From assembly GCF_000716875.1 (NCBI RefSeq), contig NZ_JNWQ01000090.1, positions 1-27,905 on the forward strand: a stretch of 27,905 nt of DNA, in the 5' to 3' direction. Source of the stretch: Streptomyces novaecaesareae (GTDB lineage Bacteria; Actinomycetota; Actinomycetes; Streptomycetales; Streptomycetaceae). Positions 19,593-26,774 of this stretch are shown here, in pieces. Positions within the stretch are counted from its first letter, which is position 1. Each line of letters starts with the position of its first letter. A program made the translations under genes and the position numbers. Under the pieces are notes generated by a model. It was not told where the DNA came from, ran no database searches, and was given only the letters and a program-made list of their open reading frames with translations.

Positions 19593-19608
19593 TAACGTGC
19601 ACGATGTG
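19593..19608 (+). promoter_or_regulatory. Leaderless-type promoter element of dapD
   Basis: TAACGT (19593-19598) matches an actinobacterial -10 hexamer and ends 7 bases before a GTG at 19606, so transcription would begin at the start codon. No Shine-Dalgarno is present. Confidence 0.5.
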
Positions 19609-20610
19609 ACTGCTGAATCCACCTCGCTCGAATCCACCTCCCCGGCGAACGGCGCCGTGGCCGCCGGTCTGGCCACCATCGCCGCCGACGGCACCGTCCT
19701 CGACACCTGGTACCCCGCCCCCGCGCTGGCCGCCGAGCCCGGCCCGGCCGGCACCGTCCGACTGACCGCCGAGCAGGCCGAGGCCGAGCTCGGCGCCGGC
19801 GCGGCCGAGGCGCTGCGCGCCGACGCGCGCCGCGGCGTCGAGGTGGTCGCCGTGCGCACCACCATCGCCTCGCTGGACGAGAAGCCGCTCGACACGCACG
19901 ACGTGTACCTGCGCCTGCACCTGCTCAGCCACCGCCTGGTCCAGCCGCACGGCCAGAACCTGGACGGCATCTTCGGCCTGCTGGCCAACGTCGCCTGGAC
20001 CAGCATCGGCCCCGTCCCGGTGGACAAGGTCGAGCAGGCCCGCCTCGCCGTGCGCGCCCAGGGCGGCCAGCTGGCCGTCTACGGGATCGACAAGTTCCCG
20101 CGGATGACCGACTACGTCGCCCCGACCGGCGTGCGCATCGCCCACGCCGACCGTGTCCGGCTCGGCGCGCACCTGGCCGTCGGCACCACCGTGATGCACG
20201 AGGGCTTCGTCAACTTCAACGCCGGCACGCTGGGCACCTCCATGGTCGAGGGCCGGATCAGCGCGGGCGTCGTCGTCGGCGACCACAGCGACATCGGCGG
20301 CGGCGCCTCGATCATGGGCACCCTGTCCGGCGGCGGCAAGCAGGTCGTCTCGGTCGGCGAGCGCTGCCTGCTCGGCGCCAACGCGGGCATCGGCATCTCG
20401 CTCGGCAGCGACTGCGTGGTCGAGGCCGGCCTCTACGTCACCGCCGGCACCCGGGTCACCACCCCGGACGGCACGGTGGCCAAGGCCGTCGAACTGTCCG
20501 GCCAGGACAACCTGCTGTTCCGCCGCAACTCGCAGACCGGCGCGGTCGAGGTCATCGCCCGCTCCGGCTCCTGGGGCGGCCTGAACGCCGACCTGCACGC
20601 CCACAACTGA
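19606..20610 (+). CDS. dapD: 2,3,4,5-tetrahydropyridine-2,6-dicarboxylate N-succinyltransferase
   Basis: The acyltransferase that succinylates tetrahydrodipicolinate in lysine/meso-diaminopimelate synthesis. The 334-residue protein has the actinobacterial DapD N-terminal domain and a left-handed beta-helix with hexapeptide repeats ([19 protein letters not shown] through [35 protein letters not shown]), plus the substrate region [14 protein letters not shown]. The start is uncertain: GTG at 19606 is chosen because a TAACGT -10 element lies exactly 7 bases upstream (leaderless mRNA), while TTG at 19588 and GTG at 19597 are also in frame and none has a ribosome-binding site. It diverges from hen1 across about 150 bp, and a GC-rich hairpin follows. 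Confidence 0.96.
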   Translation: MTAESTSLESTSPANGAVAAGLATIAADGTVLDTWYPAPALAAEPGPAGTVRLTAEQAEAELGAGAAEALRADARRGVEVVAVRTTIASLDEKPLDTHDVYLRLHLLSHRLVQPHGQNLDGIFGLLANVAWTSIGPVPVDKVEQARLAVRAQGGQLAVYGIDKFPRMTDYVAPTGVRIAHADRVRLGAHLAVGTTVMHEGFVNFNAGTLGTSMVEGRISAGVVVGDHSDIGGGASIMGTLSGGGKQVVSVGERCLLGANAGIGISLGSDCVVEAGLYVTAGTRVTTPDGTVAKAVELSGQDNLLFRRNSQTGAVEVIARSGSWGGLNADLHAHN

Positions 20611-20629
20611 CCTACGGGCACAGGCTGTT

Positions 20630-20668
20630 GGGGCCCGGGGCCCGGGGCGCGCTGGCGTCCCGGGCCCC
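20630..20668. terminator. GC-rich hairpin after dapD
   Basis: GGGGCCCGGG (20630-20639) pairs with CCCGGGCCCC (20659-20668) across a 19-base loop that contains further GC-rich pairing. It starts 20 bp after the dapD stop and lies between convergent genes. Confidence 0.65.
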
Positions 20669-20670
20669 TC

Positions 20671-20721
20671 GGCGCCTCAGGGCTTGCGGCGCCTCAGGGC
20701 TTGCGGGGCCTCAGGGCTTGC
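20671..20721. repeat. 17-bp tandem repeat (three copies) over a stop codon
   Basis: GGCGCCTCAGGGCTTGC at 20671-20687 and 20688-20704, and GGGGCCTCAGGGCTTGC at 20705-20721. The last copy contains the stop and final codons (RKP-stop) of the minus-strand gene, so the 3' end of that gene has been tandemly duplicated twice beyond its stop. Confidence 0.9.
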
Positions 20722-21010
20722 GATGACGCCCCGGCGCCTTCTTCGGCCGCTGCGCCCGGTTCACGGGCCGCAACCGGCCGTCGCCCTCGATCCCGTGCAG
20801 GATCCGCTGGGCGGCGGCGTAGTCGTCGACCACCGTCTCCGGCAGCCACTGGAAGCCGTCCCAGCGCATGATCAGCCTCGGCTCACCCGGCGCCACATGG
20901 GCGCCCCGCTGCTGCCCGTCCGCGAGCCGTACGGCCCGCAACTGCCCGACCGGCCGCAGCCGTTGCTCCCGCCTGGCCGCCCACGACGCCAGCGATTCCT
21001 CCTCGTCCAT
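20711..21010 (-). CDS. Small conserved streptomycete protein (DUF6087-like)
   Basis: A 99-residue soluble, basic protein starting MDEEESLASWAARREQRLRP and containing GAHVAPGEPRLIMRWDGFQW and ETVVDDYAAAQRILHG, with a Lys/Arg/Pro-rich tail. From memory this matches the streptomycete-restricted DUF6087 family, which has no known function. ATG at 21010 is preferred over an in-frame GTG at 21034 because the family-like sequence begins there; the ribosome-binding site is weak (GGGGCG). The stop codon lies inside a 17-bp tandem repeat. helR lies upstream on the same strand, 165 bp away. Confidence 0.75.
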   Translation of the reverse strand: MDEEESLASWAARREQRLRPVGQLRAVRLADGQQRGAHVAPGEPRLIMRWDGFQWLPETVVDDYAAAQRILHGIEGDGRLRPVNRAQRPKKAPGRHRKP

Positions 21011-21140
21011 CGCCCCAGTCTGGCCGCCGGACACCGCCGACCGACACCCTCGTCACTCGACCGGGGGACGGACGATCCGGCCCCTCCGCCCGCCCTCCCG
21101 CCTCACGAACTCCTTCCTGTCACACAAGCACCTCCCGTCC

Positions 21141-21186
21141 CACGAACTCCGCCTCCCTCACGAACTCCGCCTCCCTCACGAACTCC
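21141..21186. repeat. 18-bp tandem repeat over the helR stop codon
   Basis: CACGAACTCCGCCTCCCT occurs at 21141-21158 and 21159-21176, with a partial copy (CACGAACTCC) at 21177-21186 that belongs to the final codons of helR. As at 20671-20721, the repeats extend downstream from the gene's 3' end. Confidence 0.88.
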
Positions 21187-23344
21187 TGAGGATCACCAGC
21201 CGCTGCGTCGCCCGGGTCATCGCGACGTAGCGGTCGACGGCTCCCTCGATGCCGCCGCCGAACGCCTCCGGATCGACCAGGACGACCAGGTCGAACTCAA
21301 GCCCCTTCGACAGCTCCGGGGTCAGCGAGCGGACCCGCGGCCGGGCCCGGAAGTCCGGGGCGCCGATCACGCAGGCGACGCCCTCGGCGTGCTCGGCGTG
21401 CTCGGCGAGCCAGCCGTCCAGGATCGCGTCCAGCTCCGACACGGATCCGTGCTCGACGGGGAGGCCGCTGCTGCGGACGGAGGTCGGCACGTTGGCGTCC
21501 GGCAGCGCCGCCCGGATGGCGGGCTCGGCCTCGGCCATGACCTCCTCCGGAGTGCGGTAGTTGATGCTCAGCGAGGCCACCGTGGTCCGGTCGAGCCCGA
21601 TCCGCGCCAGCCGCTCCTGCCAGGACTCGGCGAAGCCGTGCCGGGCCTGCGCGCGGTCCCCGACGATGGTGAAGCTCCGGGACGGGCAGCGCAGCAGCAG
21701 CATCTGCCACTCCGCGTCGGTCAGCTCCTGGGCCTCGTCCACGACGATGTGCGCGAACGGGCCGACCAGCGGCTCCGGATCGGCGACGGGCAGGGCGGTC
21801 TCGTCGACCAGGCTGTCCTGGAGGTCCTTCCCGCGCAGCATCGTCACCGCGCCCTCACCGTCGTCGTCGGCCTGCAGCAGGTCCCCGATGACGTCGGCCA
21901 TGCGGGCGCGTTCGGCGGCGGCCGCCGCCTCGCGCCGGCGCTGCCGCAGGGCCGCCTCCGGGTCGCCGAGCCGCTGGCGGGCCGCGTCCAGCAGCGGCAG
22001 GTCGGAGACCGTCCAGGCCTGGGGCGCGTGCTTGCGCTGCAGCGCGCGGACCTCCTCGGGGGCGAGCCAGGGCGCGCACATCCGCAGGTAGGCGGGCACC
22101 GACCAGAGGTCGCCGACCAGGTCGGCCGCTTCGAGCAGCGGCCACGCCCGGTTGAGCGTCTCCACCAGCTCCCGGTCCTGCCGCAGCGACCGGCGGAACA
22201 GCTCGGGCGGCACCGCCTCCTCGTCCTCGTCCAGCTTGTCCATCAGGATCGTGGCGAGCTCCTCCCAGATCTGTTCACGCGCCTCGTTGTGCGGGGTGCC
22301 CGGGTCCGGCGCGTCGAACGCGTCGGCCCAGTCCTGGGCGCTCAGCCAGAGGTCGGCCCAGTGGGTCACGACCGCCATCCCCTCGGCGGGCGGCTCCTCG
22401 TAGAACCGGACGGCCTTCTCGATCGCCTTCACCATGTCGACCGAGGACTTCAGCCGGGCCGCCTCCGGGTCGGTCTCGACCCCCGCCTTCGCGCCCTCGG
22501 CGACGAGGTCCCGCACCGTGCAGGTCCGTACGCCCTCCTCGCCGAGGCTGGGCAGGACGTCGGCGACGTACGCCAGGTACGGCTGGTGCGGCCCGACGAA
22601 CAGCACGCCGCCCCGCCGGTGGCCGAGCCGCGGATCGGAGTACAGCAGGTACGCGGAGCGGTGCAGCGCGACGACCGTCTTCCCGGTGCCCGGGCCGCCG
22701 TCGACCACCAGGGCGCCCCGGGACCCGGCCCGGATGATGGCGTCCTGGTCGGCCTGGATGGTGGCCAGCACGTCCCGCATCCGGGCCGACCGGTTGGCGC
22801 CCAGGCCGGCGATGAACGCGGACTGGTCGTCCAGCGCGGCGTGCCCCTCCAGGGCGTCGGCGGCGAACACCTCGTCCCAGTAGTCGCCGATCCGGCCGCC
22901 GGTCCAGCGGTACCTGCGGCGGCTCACCAGCCCCATCGGGTCCGCGTGGGTCGCCGCGAAGAACGGCTCGGCCGCGGGCGAGCGCCAGTCGACCAGCAGC
23001 CGGCGCCCCTCGCTGTCGGTGAGGCCGAGCCGCCCGATGTACACCGGCTCGGGGTCGCCCGGGGCGACGACGTGCCCGAGGCACAGGTCCAGACCGAAGC
23101 GACGCAGGGCGCGCAGGCGACCGGTCAGCTTGTGGACCTCGATGTCCCGGTCCATCGCCTCCCGACCGACGCCGCCCGGTGCCCGGCGCAGGGCGTCGAG
23201 GCGGTCGGACAGCTCGGCGATCGTCTGCTCCAGGCTCGCCTCGACGGCCGCGAAGTGCCGCTCGTCGCGGCCGATCAGTGCCGGGTCGGCCTTGGCGGAG
23301 AGCCGCTCGGGAAGGTCGAACGCGCTGGTGGTCAGGGGGTTCAT
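21176..23344 (-). CDS. helR: RNA polymerase recycling motor ATPase HelR (HelD family)
   Basis: A 722-residue superfamily 1 (UvrD/HelD-like) ATPase. The N-terminal coiled-coil arm (about 25-85) is followed by VYIGRLGLTDSEGRRLLVDWRSPAAEPFF, Walker A GGPGTGKT (216-223), Walker B VVDEAQ (Asp536, Glu537), INYRTPEEV and the C-terminal motif YVAMTRATQRLVIL. HelR-type proteins enter RNA polymerase channels, release stalled complexes and, in Streptomyces, displace rifamycins to give tolerance (family knowledge). The ATG at 23344 is preceded by CGGAG about 8 bases upstream; an upstream in-frame start would run into the regulatory repeat. An inverted repeat matching the rifamycin-associated element lies 40-70 bp upstream, so rifamycin induction is likely. 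Confidence 0.93.
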   Translation of the reverse strand: MNPLTTSAFDLPERLSAKADPALIGRDERHFAAVEASLEQTIAELSDRLDALRRAPGGVGREAMDRDIEVHKLTGRLRALRRFGLDLCLGHVVAPGDPEPVYIGRLGLTDSEGRRLLVDWRSPAAEPFFAATHADPMGLVSRRRYRWTGGRIGDYWDEVFAADALEGHAALDDQSAFIAGLGANRSARMRDVLATIQADQDAIIRAGSRGALVVDGGPGTGKTVVALHRSAYLLYSDPRLGHRRGGVLFVGPHQPYLAYVADVLPSLGEEGVRTCTVRDLVAEGAKAGVETDPEAARLKSSVDMVKAIEKAVRFYEEPPAEGMAVVTHWADLWLSAQDWADAFDAPDPGTPHNEAREQIWEELATILMDKLDEDEEAVPPELFRRSLRQDRELVETLNRAWPLLEAADLVGDLWSVPAYLRMCAPWLAPEEVRALQRKHAPQAWTVSDLPLLDAARQRLGDPEAALRQRRREAAAAAERARMADVIGDLLQADDDGEGAVTMLRGKDLQDSLVDETALPVADPEPLVGPFAHIVVDEAQELTDAEWQMLLLRCPSRSFTIVGDRAQARHGFAESWQERLARIGLDRTTVASLSINYRTPEEVMAEAEPAIRAALPDANVPTSVRSSGLPVEHGSVSELDAILDGWLAEHAEHAEGVACVIGAPDFRARPRVRSLTPELSKGLEFDLVVLVDPEAFGGGIEGAVDRYVAMTRATQRLVILRSS

Positions 23345-23383
23345 GGCATCAGCTCCGATCTGAGGCCTGTGATTGTGCGGCAC

Positions 23384-23413
23384 CACGGGGGCCTTGCCGC
23401 AAGACCCCCCGTG
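23384..23413 (-). promoter_or_regulatory. Rifamycin-associated element (RAE)-like inverted repeat before helR
   Basis: On the minus strand the site reads GGGGGGTCTTG-CGG-CAAGGCCCCC, flanked by CAC and GTG. The GGGG-N-CTTG-CGG-CAAG-N-CCCC pattern matches, from memory, the RAE found upstream of rifamycin-inactivating genes and helR in actinomycetes. It is centred about 54 bp upstream of the helR ATG. A -10-like TATAGC lies just upstream at 23420-23415. Confidence 0.75.
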
Positions 23414-23487
23414 CGCTATACGTTGAGAGTGGCAAGGGGTGGGTCTTCCCCCTTCTGCTTCCTCCCTTCCGCTTCATTCCGCTCCCT

Positions 23488-23517
23488 CGGCTTCCTCCGG
23501 CTTCCTCCGGCTTCCTC
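23488..23517. repeat. 10-bp tandem repeat (three copies) in a polypyrimidine tract
   Basis: CGGCTTCCTC is repeated at 23488-23497, 23498-23507 and 23508-23517. It lies at the end of a roughly 75-base tract dominated by C and T on the plus strand. Confidence 0.8.
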
Positions 23518-23645
23518 CTGTCGCGCCTAGCCCAGGCCGTACCGCGGCGGCAACCCCGGCTCACCCGAGAGGCTTACGGCGTACCGGAGTCGGACCGCAT
23601 CGGGTGGTGCCCGGTGACGGCCGCCGGAGCGGTTCGTTGGGTGCT

Positions 23646-23696
23646 GCGGCGGGGGCGGACGCCCCGGCCGGGCCGGACAGGTGCCGCCCCCGCCGC
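23646..23696 (+). promoter_or_regulatory. 13-bp inverted repeat before the 78-aa gene
   Basis: GCGGCGGGGGCGG (23646-23658) and CCGCCCCCGCCGC (23684-23696) are perfect complements around a 25-base GC-rich loop, 60 bp before the ATG at 23756. It is a candidate leader hairpin or terminator; role unknown. Confidence 0.4.
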
Positions 23697-23755
23697 GCGG
23701 GCCGGGCCACCGTCGGCCGTTCCACACCGCACCGCCGATCCGAAGAGGTCCCGTC

Positions 23756-23992
23756 ATGTCCGAACCATCTGCCACGCCGCAGCTCCCGAGCAGCCCGACG
23801 GACTCGGCTGCCGGCACCTCGGCCGGGCCCGTCATTCCCAAGAGCCTGCTGGAGCAGATGCAGGAACTGCTCGCCTCGGTCACCGCGGATCTCGCCGAGC
23901 TGCAGTCCTCCGGCGCCCGCGACACCGAACCCGCCGCCTATCCGACCGGCACGGACACCTCCGCGGCCCCGGCCTCGCCGGGCACCCGGTAG
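23756..23992 (+). CDS. Hypothetical 78-aa protein with an amphipathic helix
   Basis: Encodes 78 residues: a Ser/Pro/Thr-rich N-terminus, one likely helix or coiled coil (IPKSLLEQMQELLASVTADLAELQS, about 27-51) and a disordered C-terminus. No family is recognised. Support is a good ribosome-binding site (GAAGAGG at 23742-23748, 7 bases before the ATG) and high G/C at third codon positions. It overlaps the 3' end of the convergent DUF6099-like gene by 55 bp. Confidence 0.55.
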   Translation: MSEPSATPQLPSSPTDSAAGTSAGPVIPKSLLEQMQELLASVTADLAELQSSGARDTEPAAYPTGTDTSAAPASPGTR

Positions 23993-24651
23993 TCCGGCGC
24001 CCGTTCCCGAACCGCCGGCCCGCCCCCACCAGGCGGGCCGCCGTCGTCCGGCGGGCCGCCGTCGCCCGGCAGGCAGTCCTCGCCCGGTGGACCGCCGTCC
24101 GCCGGTCCACCGCCCGGCGGGCCGAGCCGGACGACCAGTAACGGCGAACCGCAGCCCGCCCGTTCGGGCTCCGCCCCGCCGAGCGCCGTACGTTCCGCTC
24201 CTTCGAGCCGGCCCGCCGCCTCCCGCAGCCGCCCCGTCAGGTCCTTGCACTCCGACACCGCGTCGACGCCGTCGATGCACGTCCAGTAGAGGCTCTCGGT
24301 GTCCGCCCCGCAGGCCAGCACCACCAGCGTCTCGCCGACGTCCCGCAGCAGCCCGTCCAGCGCCCCCAGGGTCGGCGCCGGCTCCCCGAGGTCGGTGAGC
24401 CGCGCGGCCCGGCCGCCGCTCACCAGGGCGGCCCGGACGACGGAGCGGTCCAGGCAGAGCGCCGCGTGCGCCCCGGCCTCGGAGAGCTGCTGGCCCAGCC
24501 CGGTGAGCTCCTCGTCCTCCGACTCGGCCAGCCGGGCGCCCACCGCCTCCGTGAGCAGCGCGGCCTGCCGCGCCTCGGCCAGCACATCGGGTACGTGCCT
24601 GGCCTCGGCCAGGGCGTACCTGGCCGTCTTGATCAGTCGCAGCGCCTCCAT
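23938..24651 (-). CDS. DUF6099-like streptomycete protein with a Gly/Pro tail
   Basis: A 237-residue protein. Residues 1 to about 150 form a helical domain (MEALRLIKTARYALAEARH..., GETLVVLACGADTESLYWTCIDGVDAVSE) that matches, from memory, the streptomycete DUF6099 family of unknown function. The C-terminal third is Gly/Pro-rich with repeated GGPP units, encoded by imperfect tandem repeats (about 24009-24120), and looks like a lineage-specific extension. The ATG at 24651 has GAGAGGAG about 10 bases upstream; a GTG two codons earlier has only 4-base spacing. Two perfect DnaA-box sequences lie 119-145 bp upstream. Confidence 0.7.
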   Translation of the reverse strand: MEALRLIKTARYALAEARHVPDVLAEARQAALLTEAVGARLAESEDEELTGLGQQLSEAGAHAALCLDRSVVRAALVSGGRAARLTDLGEPAPTLGALDGLLRDVGETLVVLACGADTESLYWTCIDGVDAVSECKDLTGRLREAAGRLEGAERTALGGAEPERAGCGSPLLVVRLGPPGGGPADGGPPGEDCLPGDGGPPDDGGPPGGGGPAVRERAPDYRVPGEAGAAEVSVPVG

Positions 24652-24769
24652 GGCCACCGCTCCTCTCGCTCGCCGTCACCGTCGACCCGGGCTGCCGAGG
24701 AGGCCGCCCTGTGGTCACGGCGAAAGCGTGCGAGGAAGAGCGCGGAGGTGCATCCGCCTTGTCAGAAGC

Positions 24770-24796
24770 TGTGGATAAGTCCGGGGTTGTGGATAA
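24770..24796 (-). promoter_or_regulatory. Two perfect DnaA-box sequences (TTATCCACA)
   Basis: TGTGGATAA occurs at 24770-24778 and 24788-24796, that is, two direct TTATCCACA boxes on the minus strand, 18 bp apart. They stand out in GC-rich DNA. They lie between the mazG-like stop and the start of the DUF6099-like gene, so they are in the latter's upstream region. Confidence 0.65.
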
Positions 24797-24872
24797 CTTC
24801 CGTCCCTCGCAAGGGTTGGTCGCCCACGTCCGAGTTGACGTTGTCCCCGTCCGACTCGACGTCCTTCCCGTC

Positions 24873-25250
24873 CTACTCGACGCCGTCCGAGCCGACGTCG
24901 TCCCCGTCCGGCACCGGGAAGCGGTGCTCGTTCCGCTCGATCTTCGCCGCGAGGGCCGCCAGCGGATCCACCCCGACCGCGGTGCAGAACTGCAGCAGGT
25001 ACGCCAGCACGTCCGCGACCTCGTCGCGCACCCGGTGCGCGCGCTCGGGGTCGGACATCACCGCGGCCGCCTGCTCGGGCGTCAGCCACTGGAAGATCTC
25101 CAGCAGTTCCCCGGCCTCCACGCTCAACGCCGCCGCCAGGTTCTTCGGCGTGTGGAACGGCTCCCACTTCCGGGCCGCCGCGAAGTCCACCAACCGCTGT
25201 CGCAGGTCCTCCAGGGTCGGCTCGCCGGCCCCCGTCACTCGTTCGCTCAC
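24873..25250 (-). CDS. MazG-like nucleotide pyrophosphohydrolase
   Basis: A 125-residue all-alpha NTP-PPase of the MazG/RS21-C6 superfamily. It contains FAAARKWEPFHTPKNLAAALSVEAGELLEIFQWL with the EAGELLE metal motif and the second acidic motif RDEVADVLAYLLQF. Single-domain members of this length usually hydrolyse (d)NTPs such as dCTP or modified dNTPs. The GTG at 25250 overlaps the stop of the upstream ATPase gene (GTGA), with GGAGG in the preceding codons, so translation is coupled. The acidic C-terminal tail (DGDDVGSDGVE) is repeat-encoded, and the TAG stop differs by one base from TCG in the neighbouring repeat copy. Confidence 0.9.
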   Translation of the reverse strand: MSERVTGAGEPTLEDLRQRLVDFAAARKWEPFHTPKNLAAALSVEAGELLEIFQWLTPEQAAAVMSDPERAHRVRDEVADVLAYLLQFCTAVGVDPLAALAAKIERNEHRFPVPDGDDVGSDGVE

Positions 25251-26698
25251 CCCTCCAGGTCTACCGCATCGCCGCCCGCAGCCGACCCGGCCCCCTCCAC
25301 CACCGGCCGCTCCTCCTCCGCGGCCCCGACGGCTCCGTCCCCGCGCGCCCCCTCCCCGGACGGCCGCTCCCCGAACGCCCCCTCCCCGCACCCGCCCTGG
25401 GCCGGCACCCGCGCCGTCTCCGGCCGCAGCACGGTGAAGCCCGAATCCGGGTCCCGCCGGCACTCGACCAGCACCGCCCCACCCGACCGCAGGTCGCCCG
25501 CGCCCAGCGCCTCCCGTGCCGCCGCCGGCTCCTGCAGCGCGGCGACCGCCCGCAGCTGGCCGCGCTCGGCCATGTCCCGCGCCAGCCGCAGCAGCGAGGC
25601 GGTCTGCTCGGCGGAGAGCCCGGCTCCCAGGTCCTCGGCCAGCACAGTGAGCTGCCGGTGCGCCCACGGCACCTCGGCGGCCACGTCCAGGTCGAGCACC
25701 CCGGCCCCGGTCAGCAGCACCGCGGCGAACGCGAGGTGGCGCAGCATGCCGTCGGAGGCCTGGTCGGCCCCGGTGCGCCCGAGGACGCCCTCGTCGAAGA
25801 CGGCAAGGACGCGCCGCACGCCCTCGCTCTCGCGCTCGGCCACGGTGAGCCCGAGCAGCGGGTGCGGCGCCGCGGACTGGACGACGCGCAGGAGCTGCCC
25901 GTACCGCCGCGGGCACTCGTTGCTCAGCCGGGCGATGACGGCGGAGATGTTGGCGGCGTTGCCGCGCAGCCGGGCCTGCGGGTCGGCCCGGGCCCAGTCG
26001 CGCATCAGGGCGGGGACGGGGTGCAGCGGGAAGACCTCGCGCAACGCGGTGAGCAGGTCCTCCGCGGCGGCGAGGACCAGGCACTCGCCGGCCGACGAGC
26101 CCGCGACCCGCAGCGGCAACTGCGCGGTGATCATGGTGCCGCTGGGGAAGGGCGCCCGGATGTCGCCCTGGCGGGTGTCGTTGTGCCAGCAGACGTTGAC
26201 CCGGCGGTCGCGGACGTCCTGTTCGCCGGTGTCGACGAGGGTCCGGCCGTCGAGGGCGAGCGACTCCCGGGCGATCCGGACCGCGCCGTCGGTGCGGATC
26301 ACCATGTCGAGCCGGATCCGGCCGTACGGGGAGCGGACGGTGCAGCCGAGGATGATCGCGTCCCGTCCGTGCGGGACGCACCCGGCCAGCCCGCCCCGGA
26401 CGGGTACGGCGAGCGGGCCGGTGCGGTCGGGCAGGCCGTCCAACGAGTCGGCGATCTCCTCGCCGAGGGCGAGCCGGGACAGCACAGCCAGCGCGTCCAG
26501 GGCGTTGGACTTGCCCACCCCGGCGGGCCCGTGCAGCACGGTGAGGGGCGCGAGGGGCAGGACCGCGCGCCGGTAGGACTTGAACGAGGTGAGCCGGAGC
26601 TCCTCGACGGTGGGACGCGGCACGGGCGGCCGCTCGGGCCCCGGGGCGTCCGGTCGCAGGGGGGCCGGCCCGGCGGGCCTGGTGGCGTCGCGGTTCAC
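25247..26698 (-). CDS. AAA_21/RecF-type ATPase, function unknown
   Basis: A 483-residue ABC/SMC-fold ATPase. After a Pro-rich N-terminus, LRLTSFKSYRRAVLPLAPLTVLHGPAGVGKSN carries Walker A (GPAGVGKS, 57-64). The signature-like ASDGMLRHLAF is at 314-324 and the Walker B-like LTVLAEDLGAGLS at 350-362. The usual switch histidine motif is replaced by LRAVAALQEP, so ATPase activity may be altered. No TOPRIM, helicase or nuclease domain is seen, and the C-terminus is a Gly/Glu-rich low-complexity tail. The GTG at 26698 is chosen because TAACGT lies exactly 7 bases upstream (leaderless mRNA). It is coupled by overlap to a MazG-like pyrophosphohydrolase, which suggests a joint function. Four 13-bp repeats lie upstream. 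Confidence 0.82.
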   Translation of the reverse strand: MNRDATRPAGPAPLRPDAPGPERPPVPRPTVEELRLTSFKSYRRAVLPLAPLTVLHGPAGVGKSNALDALAVLSRLALGEEIADSLDGLPDRTGPLAVPVRGGLAGCVPHGRDAIILGCTVRSPYGRIRLDMVIRTDGAVRIARESLALDGRTLVDTGEQDVRDRRVNVCWHNDTRQGDIRAPFPSGTMITAQLPLRVAGSSAGECLVLAAAEDLLTALREVFPLHPVPALMRDWARADPQARLRGNAANISAVIARLSNECPRRYGQLLRVVQSAAPHPLLGLTVAERESEGVRRVLAVFDEGVLGRTGADQASDGMLRHLAFAAVLLTGAGVLDLDVAAEVPWAHRQLTVLAEDLGAGLSAEQTASLLRLARDMAERGQLRAVAALQEPAAAREALGAGDLRSGGAVLVECRRDPDSGFTVLRPETARVPAQGGCGEGAFGERPSGEGARGDGAVGAAEEERPVVEGAGSAAGGDAVDLEG

Positions 26699-26711
26699 CC
26701 GACGGACGTTA
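26696..26711 (-). promoter_or_regulatory. Leaderless-type promoter element of the ATPase gene
   Basis: On the minus strand TAACGT (26711-26706) is followed by 7 bases and GTG (26698). This is the same hexamer and spacing as before dapD, with no Shine-Dalgarno. Confidence 0.5.
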
Positions 26712-26774
26712 GCCGCAGGCCGACGGGCGGAAACGTGCCTGCACGGCAGATTCATCCCAACGTGGCGCCCCACC

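Larger units (their letters stand above)
23345..23755. other. Intergenic region between helR and the 78-aa gene
   Basis: No gene supported in these 411 bp. The region holds the RAE-like dyad (23384-23413), a long pyrimidine-rich tract on the plus strand (about 23446-23521) ending in three copies of CGGCTTCCTC (23488-23517), and a 13-bp inverted repeat at 23646-23696. The overlapping open frames here are compositional shadows. Confidence 0.6.

Noticed and set aside
24770..24796. Chromosomal or plasmid origin of replication
   Set aside because: Only two DnaA boxes, no AT-rich unwinding region and no dnaA, dnaN or rep gene nearby.
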